A DNA stretch of 64,000 nucleotides from positions 558,001-622,000 of the forward strand of contig NZ_JWLK01000005.1 of NCBI RefSeq assembly GCF_000814005.1. The letters are read 5' to 3'. Below the pieces are notes generated by a model, which saw only the letters and a program-made list of their open reading frames with translations, had not been told where the DNA came from and searched no databases. This DNA comes from Ruegeria sp. ANG-S4. GTDB lineage: Bacteria; Pseudomonadota; Alphaproteobacteria; Rhodobacterales; Rhodobacteraceae. Positions 47,977 through 56,429 of this stretch are shown piece by piece. Every line of letters begins with the position of its first letter. Position 1 is the first letter of the stretch. A program made the position numbers and the translations under genes.

Positions 47977-48981
47977 ATGCAAGAGCAACGCCAAGTTGTC
48001 ACTGTGGACAGCAGCACTGCAAAGCCCAATCACTTCGTCTTCGTTTTGCTGAACAAGTTTTCGTTGCTGTCTTTCGCCTCGGCGCTGGACAGTCTTCGCA
48101 TCGCCAACAGGATGGCGAACCGCGAACTGTACCGCTGGACCTTGGCGGGCGAAGGCGGTGAAGAGGTGCAGTGTTCGGCCGGTACAACGTTCAAGCTGGA
48201 CAGTGATCTGGACGAGCTATCGCGCGATGATGTTGTTCTGATTTGCGGCGGCGTGGATGTGCAGGCAGCGACAACCAAACGTGTGCTGAACTGGGTCAGG
48301 CGCGAGGCGCGCAAGGGCCTCAAGATCGGCGGATTATGTACGGCAGCCTATACGTTGGCCAAGGCAGGGTTGCTGGACGGCAAACGCGCCACGATCCACT
48401 GGGAGAACTCGGATAGTTTTTCCGAAGAATTCGACTCGGTCGAATTGACCAAGGCCGTCTTTCAGATCGACGGAAACCGCATGACGACGGCCGGCGGCAC
48501 ATCATCCATCGACCTGATGCTCAAACTGATCGCGGATGACTATGGCGAGGATCTGGCAAATGCGGTTGCCGATCAAATGATCTATTCCTCGATCCGAACC
48601 GATCAGGACACCCAGCGCCTGTCGACGCCGACACGTATAGGCGTGCGTCATCCCAAGCTGAGCCAGGTCATCCTGATGATGGAAAAGAACATCGAAGAGC
48701 CGATTTCGCCTTCCATCCTGGCTAAGGAAGTTGGCATGTCGACGCGCCAGCTGGAGCGTCTTTTTCGGCGTTACCTGAGCCGTTCGCCCAAGCGCTATTA
48801 CATGGAATTGCGTTTGCACAAGGCGCGGAACCTGCTGATGCAAACCGATATGAGCGTCATCAACGTGGCACTTGCCTGCGGCTTCGCCAGCCCGTCGCAT
48901 TTCTCGAAATGCTACCGGGCCCATTACAACACCACGCCCTATCGAGAACGCGGTGCGCAGGCGGGGCGGTTGTCGGTCTAA
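47977..48981 (+). CDS. GlxA-family AraC-type transcriptional regulator
   Basis: A 334-residue protein with an N-terminal DJ-1/PfpI-like domain (residues 15-190; FVLLNKFSLLSFASALDSLR, ICGGVDVQ, LCTAAYTLAKAGLLDGKRAT with the nucleophile-elbow Cys) and a C-terminal AraC HTH pair (STRQLERLFRRYLSRSPKRY; VALACGFASPSHFSKCYRAH). Related regulators control glycine betaine, carnitine or choline breakdown, but the effector here is not determinable. ATG 47977 follows AAGGA. Its stop overlaps that of the convergent sugar dehydrogenase gene. Confidence 0.93.
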   Translation: MQEQRQVVTVDSSTAKPNHFVFVLLNKFSLLSFASALDSLRIANRMANRELYRWTLAGEGGEEVQCSAGTTFKLDSDLDELSRDDVVLICGGVDVQAATTKRVLNWVRREARKGLKIGGLCTAAYTLAKAGLLDGKRATIHWENSDSFSEEFDSVELTKAVFQIDGNRMTTAGGTSSIDLMLKLIADDYGEDLANAVADQMIYSSIRTDQDTQRLSTPTRIGVRHPKLSQVILMMEKNIEEPISPSILAKEVGMSTRQLERLFRRYLSRSPKRYYMELRLHKARNLLMQTDMSVINVALACGFASPSHFSKCYRAHYNTTPYRERGAQAGRLSV

Positions 48982-50075
48982 CTGGCGGGGGTCATCCGAT
49001 AAACAGCACCCTGCCCGACTGAGATAAACCAGATCGACCCGTCCGGTGCCTCGACGATGTCCCGAACCCGCTCGGTCGCTGGGTCTTTGATCTGTTCGAC
49101 TTCGCGCAACGGCTGACCGGACAGTCTGGCTATATAGTCAAACTTCAGCGAGCCGACGAAAAGGTTGCCCTTCCATTGCGGCCAGAGCTTGCCGGAATAG
49201 ACCAGCAGACCGGATGGCGCAATTGAGGGGTCCCAATAGTACTCCGGCTGCTCCATTCCCTGCCGCGACGTGCCTTCGCCGATCTTCTGGCCCGAGTAGT
49301 GAACCCCGTAGGAAATAACCGGCCAGCCGTAGTTCGCGCCCCGGCGCACGCGGTTCACCTCATCACCACCGCGCGCGCCGTGTTCGGAGACCCAAAGTTG
49401 GCCTCGCGCATCCAGCCCTGCGCCCTGCGGATTGCGGTGACCGTAGCTCCAGATTTCTGGGCGCATGTTCTCTTGCCCGACAAACGGGTTATCGCCCGGC
49501 ACCGTTCCGTCGCGGTTGATGCGGATCACCGTGCCCATGTGGTTTGATCTGTCCTGCGCCTGCGGCCGGTCGCCGCGATCCCCAATGGTGATGAACAGCG
49601 TCCCGTCCTGCGCTTCGACGACGCGCGAGCCGAAATGCCGTCCGCCGCTGCCACCAGGGTTTGCCTCGAAGATGACGCGCAGGTTGGTCAATCGGTCGCC
49701 CGATTCCGACAAACGTGCGAGGGCTACGGCGGTGCCCGCACCGCCGCTTTGCGGCTTGGAAAAGGTCAGAAACACCTCGCGGCTGGTTGCAAAGTCGCGT
49801 GCAATGGTCACGTCAAGCAACCCGCCCTGCCCTCTGGCCGCGACCTTTGGTACGCCTCTCACGCGTTTTGACTTTCCATCGCTGACGTAAAGCAACTTAC
49901 CGTCGCGTTCGGTTACAACAAAGTCTCCGTTTGGCAGCAGCCCAATGCCCCAAGGCGTATCAAGTCCTTCAACCATAGGTGTCACCTGCACAGGCCCGGC
50001 GGAGGTCTCCAAAACTTCGGCAGAGGTTAATCCAGCCCAAAGAAACAGGATTACGGTTGCGCAGGTTCTCAGCAT
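48978..50075 (-). CDS. PQQ-dependent sugar dehydrogenase family protein (soluble, exported)
   Basis: A 365-residue exported protein (signal peptide CATVILFLWAGLTSA, cleaved near residue 19) with the six-bladed propeller of Asd/GdhB type. Family motifs include GLDTPWGIGLLPNGDFVVTE, GGRHFGSRVV, WSYGHRNPQGAGLD, ELWVSEHGARGGDEVN-like VSEHGARGGDEVN, and GLLVYSGKLWPQWKGNL. It likely oxidises aldoses in the periplasm if PQQ is available. It is divergent from the liv transporter genes. Confidence 0.9.
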   Translation of the reverse strand: MLRTCATVILFLWAGLTSAEVLETSAGPVQVTPMVEGLDTPWGIGLLPNGDFVVTERDGKLLYVSDGKSKRVRGVPKVAARGQGGLLDVTIARDFATSREVFLTFSKPQSGGAGTAVALARLSESGDRLTNLRVIFEANPGGSGGRHFGSRVVEAQDGTLFITIGDRGDRPQAQDRSNHMGTVIRINRDGTVPGDNPFVGQENMRPEIWSYGHRNPQGAGLDARGQLWVSEHGARGGDEVNRVRRGANYGWPVISYGVHYSGQKIGEGTSRQGMEQPEYYWDPSIAPSGLLVYSGKLWPQWKGNLFVGSLKFDYIARLSGQPLREVEQIKDPATERVRDIVEAPDGSIWFISVGQGAVYRMTPAS

Positions 50076-50240
50076 GGTGACACTCCGATTCTGAATACTT
50101 GGACTTCGGTTGGCTGCAAATCCATTAAATCAAATAGGATTGTCCCTTGGGAAAGCACAGTTGCGTTAGCACTTTTCTTTTCTGAACAGCTTGCCTAGGT
50201 TCGTGCGCAGAACGAAGACGTTCACATAGGGAGTAACCAA

Positions 50241-51422
50241 ATGAGAAAGCTGCTTACAGCAACTGCAGCAACCGCTCTGCTTGCCGGAACCGCCATGGCA
50301 GATGACGTGAAACTGGGCATTCTGTTCGGATTCACAGGTCCGATTGAATCGCTGGCGCCAGCGATGGGCTCGGGCGCGGAAATGGCGATGGCCGAAGTGA
50401 CGGAATCAGGAAAACTGCTTGACGGGGCGACCGTAACCGGCACTCGCGCCGACACCGGATGTATCGACAATGGTCTGGCGACTTCGAACGGCGAACGCAT
50501 GATCGCTGATGGCGTTGCCGGTATCATTGGCGGCGACTGCTCGGGCGTGACCGGCGCGATCCTGCAAAACGTCGCTATTCCGAATGGCATGGTCATGATC
50601 TCGCCCTCGGCAACCTCGCCCGGCCTGTCGACCATGGAAGACAACGGCCTGTTCTTCCGCACCGCTCCGTCGGATGCGCGTGAAGGTCAGGTGATGGCAG
50701 ACATCCTGAACGATCGCGGCATCAGCTCGATCGCTTTGACCTACACAAACAACGACTACGGCAAGGGTCTGGCGGACGCGATCCAGTCCTCTTTCGAAGC
50801 CGCGGGTGGTGAAGTGACCATTGTTGCGGCGCACGAAGATGGCAAAGCCGACTATTCGGCCGAAGTTGGTGCGCTGGCCTCGGCCGGTGGCGACATTCTG
50901 GTTGTTGCAGGATATCTGGACCAGGGCGGTCTGGGCATCATCCAGTCGGCTCTGGACAGCGGTGCGTTTGATACGTTCGGTCTGCCCGGTGGCATGATCG
51001 GCGACTCGCTGCCCGCCAATGTTGGCCCCGACCTGAACGGCTCGTTCGGTCAGATCGCAGGTTCGGGTGGTGAAGGTGCCGAGAAGTACTTTGCCATGGC
51101 CGAAGCCGCGGGCTTTGACGGTTCGTCGCCCTACTCGCCCGAATCCTACGACGCCGCCGCTCTGTTCATGCTGGCCATGCAGGCCGCAGGGTCGACCAAC
51201 CCGGCAGACTACGGTGGCAAGATTCTGGATGTCGCCAACGAACCGGGTGAGAAGATCTATCCGGGTGAACTGGCCAAGGGTCTGGAACTGCTGGCTGCTG
51301 GTCAGGACATCGACTATGTCGGCGCATCGGGTGTCGAGCTGATCGGCCCCGGTGAAAGCGCGGGCTCGTATCGTGAGATCGAAGTCACCGACGGCGAGAA
51401 CAAGACCGTCAACTTCCGTTGA
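50241..51422 (+). CDS. HAAT/LivK-type ABC transporter substrate-binding protein
   Basis: A 393-residue periplasmic protein with a signal peptide (LLTATAATALLAGTAMA, cleavage before DDVK). The Peripla_BP_6 fold is evident from VKLGILFGFTGPIES, GSGAEMAMAEV, VAGIIGGDCSGVTGAI, VMISPSATSPGLS, YTNNDYGKGLADA. The ligand is probably an amino acid or small amide; the gene symbol livK would overstate it. A terminator-like hairpin separates it from the ATPase genes, giving more binding protein than transporter. Confidence 0.9.
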   Translation: MRKLLTATAATALLAGTAMADDVKLGILFGFTGPIESLAPAMGSGAEMAMAEVTESGKLLDGATVTGTRADTGCIDNGLATSNGERMIADGVAGIIGGDCSGVTGAILQNVAIPNGMVMISPSATSPGLSTMEDNGLFFRTAPSDAREGQVMADILNDRGISSIALTYTNNDYGKGLADAIQSSFEAAGGEVTIVAAHEDGKADYSAEVGALASAGGDILVVAGYLDQGGLGIIQSALDSGAFDTFGLPGGMIGDSLPANVGPDLNGSFGQIAGSGGEGAEKYFAMAEAAGFDGSSPYSPESYDAAALFMLAMQAAGSTNPADYGGKILDVANEPGEKIYPGELAKGLELLAAGQDIDYVGASGVELIGPGESAGSYREIEVTDGENKTVNFR

Positions 51423-51449
51423 TCCACGCTTAGACCTCATAAAAACAAG

Positions 51450-51477
51450 CAGCCCGGACCTTGTGTCCGGGCTGTTT
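51450..51477 (+). terminator. Hairpin terminator/attenuator after the binding-protein gene
   Basis: CAGCCCGGAC (51450-51459) pairs perfectly with GTCCGGGCTG (51465-51474), then TTTC. Read-through would supply the ATPase and permease genes. Confidence 0.85.
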
Positions 51478-51547
51478 CAATGACAAAAGGCCGCACCTTT
51501 TGCAGGGGATGGGACAATAACGCCGAAAACGGCGGCTAGGGGAAAAT

Positions 51548-52336
51548 ATGATCGTCGTCGAAGACGTGCATAAGCATTTCGGCGGGTTTCATGCGGTGGA
51601 CGGGGCATCGCTGGAAATCCAAAAAGGCTCTGTCACCGGGCTGATCGGGCCCAACGGGGCTGGAAAGACCACTCTGTTCAATGTGATTGCGGGCGTTCTG
51701 CCACCCACCAGTGGCCGCGTGTTCATGGATGGTGAAGAGATTACCGGGCTTCCGCCGCATGACCTGTTTCACAAGGGCCTGTTGCGCACTTTCCAGATCG
51801 CGCACGAATTTTCGTCGATGACCTGCCGTGAGAACCTGATGATGGTTCCCGGTGCGCAATCGGGCGAGTCGCTTTGGAACACCTGGTTCGGCCGCAAGCG
51901 CATCGCCGACGAAGAACGCGCGCTGAGGGCCAAGGCAGATGAGGTGCTGGAGTTTCTGACCATCGAGCATCTGGCCGATCACAAGGCCGGACAGGTCTCG
52001 GGCGGGCAGAAGAAACTGCTGGAACTGGGCCGCACCATGATGGTCGACGCCAAGATCGTGTTTCTGGACGAGGTCGGCGCGGGTGTGAACCGCACCCTTC
52101 TGATGACCATCGCCGACACGATCCTGCGCCTGAACAAGGAGCGCGGCTATACCTTTGTCGTCATCGAACATGACATGGATTTCATCGGCAAGATCTGCGA
52201 CCCGGTCATCTGCATGGCCGAAGGCAAGGTTCTGGCCGAAGGTACTCTGGACGAGATCAAGGCCAACGAACACGTGATCGAGGCCTATCTGGGCACCGGC
52301 CTGAAGAACAAAGACAAGCTTGAGGCACAGACATGA
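51548..52336 (+). CDS. HAAT/LivG-type ABC transporter ATP-binding protein
   Basis: The 262-residue ATPase has Walker A LIGPNGAGKTTLFNVIAG, Q-loop RTFQIAHEFSSMT, signature VSGGQKKLLELGR and Walker B IVFLDEVGAGVN. Walker B reads DEV where DEP is usual, leaving the catalytic Glu intact. The insertion after the Walker A helix is typical of LivG. It overlaps the next ATPase gene by ATGA. Confidence 0.92.
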   Translation: MIVVEDVHKHFGGFHAVDGASLEIQKGSVTGLIGPNGAGKTTLFNVIAGVLPPTSGRVFMDGEEITGLPPHDLFHKGLLRTFQIAHEFSSMTCRENLMMVPGAQSGESLWNTWFGRKRIADEERALRAKADEVLEFLTIEHLADHKAGQVSGGQKKLLELGRTMMVDAKIVFLDEVGAGVNRTLLMTIADTILRLNKERGYTFVVIEHDMDFIGKICDPVICMAEGKVLAEGTLDEIKANEHVIEAYLGTGLKNKDKLEAQT

Positions 52337-53175
52337 CCGCCGGCGCGAGCGACAACCCCTATCAGGACGACAAGGGCAACAAGGATGCCTCGATCACCAA
52401 TACGCATGGTGTCGGTACGATGACCCCGGCCCATCGCAAAAGCGGCGAAACGCGTAGGGTCGAAGGTGGTCCCTTTCTGATCGGTGACACGATGACAGGT
52501 GGGTACGGCAAAGGGCCGGACATCCTGCATGACTGCTCCATTGCCGTTGACAAAGGTGAGATCGCGGTGATCGTCGGGCCGAACGGGGCCGGTAAATCCA
52601 CTGCTATGAAAGCGGTATTCGGCATGCTGGACGTCCGCTCGGGCGCGGTTCGACTGGATGGCGAAGATATCACCAACCTTTCTCCTCAGGACCGGGTGAT
52701 CAGGGGGATGGGGTTTGTGCCGCAAACCTCGAACATCTTCACGTCTATGACGGTTGAGGAAAACCTTGAGATGGGCGCGTTCATCCGCCGCGATGATATC
52801 AGCCAGACGATGGAGCAGGTCTTTGACCTGTTCCCCATTCTGCGTGACAAGCGTAGCCAGGTCGCCGGAGAGCTGTCGGGCGGACAGCGCCAACAGGTCG
52901 CCGTCGGACGCGCTCTGATGACCCAACCCAAGGTGCTGATGCTGGACGAACCGACTGCCGGGGTCTCGCCCATCGTGATGGATGAATTGTTTGACCGGAT
53001 CATCGAGGTCTCGCGTACCGGGTTGCCGATCCTGATGGTCGAACAGAACGCCCGTCAGGCGCTGGAGATCGCGGACAAGGGATATGTGCTGGTTCAGGGG
53101 CGGAACGCCTATACCGGCACGGGCAAAGAACTGCTGGCCGATCCCGAAGTGCGTAAGAGTTTTTTGGGGGGATAG
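52333..53175 (+). CDS. HAAT/LivF-type ABC transporter ATP-binding protein with N-terminal extension
   Basis: The 280-residue ATPase has Walker A VIVGPNGAGKSTAMKAV, signature LSGGQRQQVAVGRAL and Walker B VLMLDEPTAGVSP. LivF proteins are usually about 235 residues; here about 45 polar residues (MTAGASDNPYQDDKGNKD...) precede the core. The ATGA overlap with the upstream gene supports the long start. It is followed at once by an orphan gene and then the permeases. Confidence 0.92.
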   Translation: MTAGASDNPYQDDKGNKDASITNTHGVGTMTPAHRKSGETRRVEGGPFLIGDTMTGGYGKGPDILHDCSIAVDKGEIAVIVGPNGAGKSTAMKAVFGMLDVRSGAVRLDGEDITNLSPQDRVIRGMGFVPQTSNIFTSMTVEENLEMGAFIRRDDISQTMEQVFDLFPILRDKRSQVAGELSGGQRQQVAVGRALMTQPKVLMLDEPTAGVSPIVMDELFDRIIEVSRTGLPILMVEQNARQALEIADKGYVLVQGRNAYTGTGKELLADPEVRKSFLGG

Positions 53176-53176
53176 C

Positions 53177-53611
53177 GTGAAGATATCTGTACCACTGATT
53201 ATGGCCTCCCTATCTGGCGCTGCTGATGCTGAAGGATGTTTTCTAAGTGAAGTCTGTGAAGTCGAAGAAGAGTGCGTGGGTTCAACATTCGATATTGAGT
53301 TCGTTGGCAATCCGCCCAATCAAGTTCGAAGTAATTTCGGGGAATTCACAATTGATGGCACCTCCGCGGCCGGTGAAACGACTTCCAAGTTACGCCTTTC
53401 GACTGGAACAGAGTATGTTGTCACATCCAACACCTCATTGATGATTGCTTCTCAGAAGAAGGAGAATGGCAACTCGATCGTTTACTTTGTTCGAACACCA
53501 CCATCAATGCTGACGGCTACACTCGTTGTCGTTCCACAGCAATATGTCGAATACTCTGAGACCTTCAATGCGCGTCGCGTATTTGAAGGCGATTGCGAGC
53601 AGGTGTTTTAA
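53177..53611 (+). CDS. Orphan low-GC gene for a small exported protein, inside the liv operon
   Basis: A 144-residue frame starting GTG 53177 one base after the LivF stop, behind TTGGGGGGATAG. It begins with a short signal-like stretch (VKISVPLIMASLSGAADA) and has Cys residues in EGCFLSEVCEVEEEC and a final GDCEQVF, suggesting disulphides in the periplasm. The middle looks beta-rich. GC is about 46 percent against about 60 percent in the flanking genes. Its TAA overlaps the permease ATG (TAATG). I recognise no family. It looks like an acquired gene accommodated in frame within the operon. Confidence 0.65.
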   Translation: MKISVPLIMASLSGAADAEGCFLSEVCEVEEECVGSTFDIEFVGNPPNQVRSNFGEFTIDGTSAAGETTSKLRLSTGTEYVVTSNTSLMIASQKKENGNSIVYFVRTPPSMLTATLVVVPQQYVEYSETFNARRVFEGDCEQVF

Positions 53612-54621
53612 TGGACTTCCTCAACGCCCTTGTGGCGCTCTCCAATTTCGTCCTTGTTCCCTCGATTGCCTATGGCAGCCAGTTGGCGCTGGGCGCGCTC
53701 GGGGTAACGCTGATCTATGGCATCCTGCGATTTTCGAACTTTGCCCATGGCGACACGATGGCCTTTGGCGCGATGATTGCTGTGCTTGTCACTTGGGGTC
53801 TGCAAGCCCTAGGGGTCAGTTTCGGGCCGCTGCCAACCGCTCTGCTGGCCCTGCCCTTTGCCATTCTGGGCTGTATCGTTCTGGTACTGGTCACCGACCG
53901 GCTGGTGTACAGGTTCTACCGGGAACAAAAGGCCAAACCGGTCATTCTGGTGATTGTTTCGATGGGCGTCATGTTCATCATGAACGGCCTTGTGCGGTTC
54001 ATCATCGGACCGGATGATCAAAGATTCTCGGACGGCGCGCGCTTCATCGTCTCGGCGCGGGATTTCAAAGCGATGACCGGGCTGCGCGAGGGGCTGGCGA
54101 TCAAAACCTCTCAGGGTATTACCGTAATCGTGGCTGTGGTCGCTGTGGTGCTGTTGTTCTGGTTTCTGAACAAGACACGCACGGGCAAATCGATGCGGGC
54201 CTATTCGGACAACGAAGATTTGGCGCTGTTGTCCGGCATCAACCCTGAACGCGTCGTGATGATCACTTGGATCATTGTTGCGGCGCTGGCGACCACGGCG
54301 GGTGTGCTGTACGGGCTGGACAAGAGCTTTAAGCCTTTTGTCTACTTCCAGCTTCTGCTGCCCATTTTCGCGTCGGCCATCGTCGGCGGACTGGGCAACC
54401 CGCTGGGCGCCATCGCAGGCGGGTTCATCATCGCGTTTTCCGAGGTCACCGTCACGTACGCCTGGAAGAAGGTGCTGACCTATCTGGCTCCGGAAAATCT
54501 GGAACCGTCGGGATTGGTGCAGTTCCTGTCCACCGACTACAAATTCGCTGTCAGCTTTGTCATCCTGCTGATCGTTCTTTTGTTTAAGCCCACGGGACTG
54601 TTCAAGGGGAAAGTGATATGA
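53611..54621 (+). CDS. HAAT/LivH-type ABC transporter permease
   Basis: A 336-residue inner-membrane protein with about eight hydrophobic segments. LivH-type motifs are GALGVTLIYGILRFSNFAHGD, SGINPERVVMITWIIVAALA (20 residues) and GLGNPLGAIAGGF. A cytoplasmic loop around DQRFSDGARFIVSARDF is longer than in E. coli LivH. ATG 53611 overlaps the orphan gene's stop; the stop overlaps livM by ATGA. Confidence 0.92.
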   Translation: MDFLNALVALSNFVLVPSIAYGSQLALGALGVTLIYGILRFSNFAHGDTMAFGAMIAVLVTWGLQALGVSFGPLPTALLALPFAILGCIVLVLVTDRLVYRFYREQKAKPVILVIVSMGVMFIMNGLVRFIIGPDDQRFSDGARFIVSARDFKAMTGLREGLAIKTSQGITVIVAVVAVVLLFWFLNKTRTGKSMRAYSDNEDLALLSGINPERVVMITWIIVAALATTAGVLYGLDKSFKPFVYFQLLLPIFASAIVGGLGNPLGAIAGGFIIAFSEVTVTYAWKKVLTYLAPENLEPSGLVQFLSTDYKFAVSFVILLIVLLFKPTGLFKGKVI

Positions 54622-55931
54622 GCGAGTCCGTCAAGAACAGCCTCCTCTTCGTTATCGTTGGTTTCCTGATCCTGCTGACCGGTTTCACCCAAAGCTGGAA
54701 CGCTGCGATCCTGATCCTGAACATGGGCCTGATCTCGGCGATTATGGCGATTGGCGTGAACCTGCAATGGGGGTTTGCGGGCCTGTTCAACGTTGGCGTC
54801 ATGGGGTTTGTGGCCTTGGGCGGTTTGGCTGTCGTACTGGTGTCGACACCGCCAACACCGGGGGCTTGGGCGGCTGGCGGCTATGGTGTCGTTCTGTCTC
54901 TGCTGCTGGGTGCGGCCACTGTAATCGCGGCGGTCATGGCGGCCAAGAAAATGCCCAAGGGGCGTGCTCAGACACTCACGATCATCGCCATCCTGATCGT
55001 CGGTTTCTTTATCTATCGTTCGATCTTTGATCCCAGTATCGCGGCGGTAGAGGCCATCAACCCAGCGGTCGAAGGCAACCTTGGCGGTCTCAACATGCCG
55101 GTGCTGTTTGCATGGCCGGCTGGCGGGTTGCTGGCGGCAGGTGCGGCTTGGTTGATCGGTAAAACAGCCCTTGGTCTGCGCTCGGACTACCTTGCGATTG
55201 CGACGCTTGGTATTGCCGAAATCATCCTTGCCATCCTGAAAAACGAAGACTGGCTGGCCCGTGGCGTCAAGAATGTCTACGGCATTCCGCGTCCCGCGCC
55301 TGTTGTGGGCTACGAAGTCGACTTGCAACAGGACCCGTCCTTTATCGCGCGGGCGGAATGGTTCGGCCTGGATCCCATCACGGCCTCGACCCTGTCGGTC
55401 AAGCTGGGCTACTCGCTTCTGTTCATGATCGTATTGCTGATGTTGCTCTGGATGGCACAGATGGCGTTGAAAAGCCCTTGGGGCCGCATGATGCGCGCCA
55501 TCCGCGATAACGAAGTTGCGGCCGAAGCGATGGGCAAGGATGTCACCCGCCGTCATCTGCAGATATTCGTCCTGGGCTCGGCCGTTTGCGGGATCGCAGG
55601 CGCCATGATGACCACTCTGGATGGACAGCTGACCCCCAGCGCGTATCAACCCTTGCGCTTTACTTTTCTCGTCTGGGTGATGGTCATTGTGGGTGGATCG
55701 GGCAACAATTTCGGCGCAGTTCTGGGCGCGTTTCTAATCTGGTTCCTTTGGGTCCAGGTCGAACCGATCGGTCTGTGGCTGATGAACGTGATCACCATTG
55801 GTCTGCCGGATGGAAGTGGGCTCAAGGCACACCTGATCGAAAGCGCTGCGCATATGCGCATGCTGACCATGGGCCTCATTCTGCTGGTTGTGCTGAGATT
55901 CAATCCAAAGGGCCTGATTCCAGAGAAATAG
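54618..55931 (+). CDS. HAAT/LivM-type ABC transporter permease
   Basis: A 437-residue inner-membrane protein. Core motifs are GVNLQWGFAGLFNVGVMGFVA-like (in part: LQWGFAGLFNVGVMGF), ALGLRSDYLAIATLGIAEI, WGRMMRAIRDNEVAAEAMGKD and GGSGNNFGAVLGAF. An insertion with charged residues (AAKKMPKGRAQTL) and an extra pair of hydrophobic spans near residues 100-190 makes it longer than many LivM proteins. It closes the transporter operon. Confidence 0.92.
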   Translation: MSESVKNSLLFVIVGFLILLTGFTQSWNAAILILNMGLISAIMAIGVNLQWGFAGLFNVGVMGFVALGGLAVVLVSTPPTPGAWAAGGYGVVLSLLLGAATVIAAVMAAKKMPKGRAQTLTIIAILIVGFFIYRSIFDPSIAAVEAINPAVEGNLGGLNMPVLFAWPAGGLLAAGAAWLIGKTALGLRSDYLAIATLGIAEIILAILKNEDWLARGVKNVYGIPRPAPVVGYEVDLQQDPSFIARAEWFGLDPITASTLSVKLGYSLLFMIVLLMLLWMAQMALKSPWGRMMRAIRDNEVAAEAMGKDVTRRHLQIFVLGSAVCGIAGAMMTTLDGQLTPSAYQPLRFTFLVWVMVIVGGSGNNFGAVLGAFLIWFLWVQVEPIGLWLMNVITIGLPDGSGLKAHLIESAAHMRMLTMGLILLVVLRFNPKGLIPEK

Positions 55932-56123
55932 CCCACAACGCGGGGAATTTCGCGCACTGCGCCTCAATATCGGCAGGGTTTCTTGCCTGAATGGTTAATT
56001 TTTTGTAAATTCCGGGGTCACCACTCACCAATCGGACGGTATCTGACGTTTTGCTGTTCAGGACCGCTCAGGCGGGCTTGGCCGGACTTGCATGTTAACT
56101 ATTACAGGACGTTAGTGAATTCT

Positions 56124-56378
56124 ATGAGACGCCAGATCAAAGCCGCGTTGATCGCGTTGCCGCTTGCGGCGGTTGTGGCCGGTTGCATCCCGACCCCCGA
56201 AAGCCTCGAGACGACGCCGGTTCAGGTGCAGACACCCAAGGGTGTGGTAACCTGCCAATTATATAGCCAAAGCCGAGTGTCGTGGGATCGCGCGATTGAT
56301 TTCCCCGCAACGAAAATGTCTGTACCCGAGGCCGATGGTTATTGCCGTCAAGAAGGTCAGCGTCGCCTGAACGGATGA
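56124..56378 (+). CDS. Small lipoprotein of unknown function
   Basis: An 84-residue protein with a lipoprotein signal: charged start MRRQIKAALIALPLAA, lipobox VVAGC with Cys22. The mature part has two more Cys (VVTCQLYSQ, YCRQEG) that could pair. ATG 56124 is used; the longer frame upstream has no signal. It converges with the HerA-like gene. No family is recognised. Confidence 0.7.
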   Translation: MRRQIKAALIALPLAAVVAGCIPTPESLETTPVQVQTPKGVVTCQLYSQSRVSWDRAIDFPATKMSVPEADGYCRQEGQRRLNG

Positions 56379-56429
56379 TCCTGTGAATGCCCTGCGACAA
56401 AGGAATCGCAGGGCACTCGTTCGACCAGT

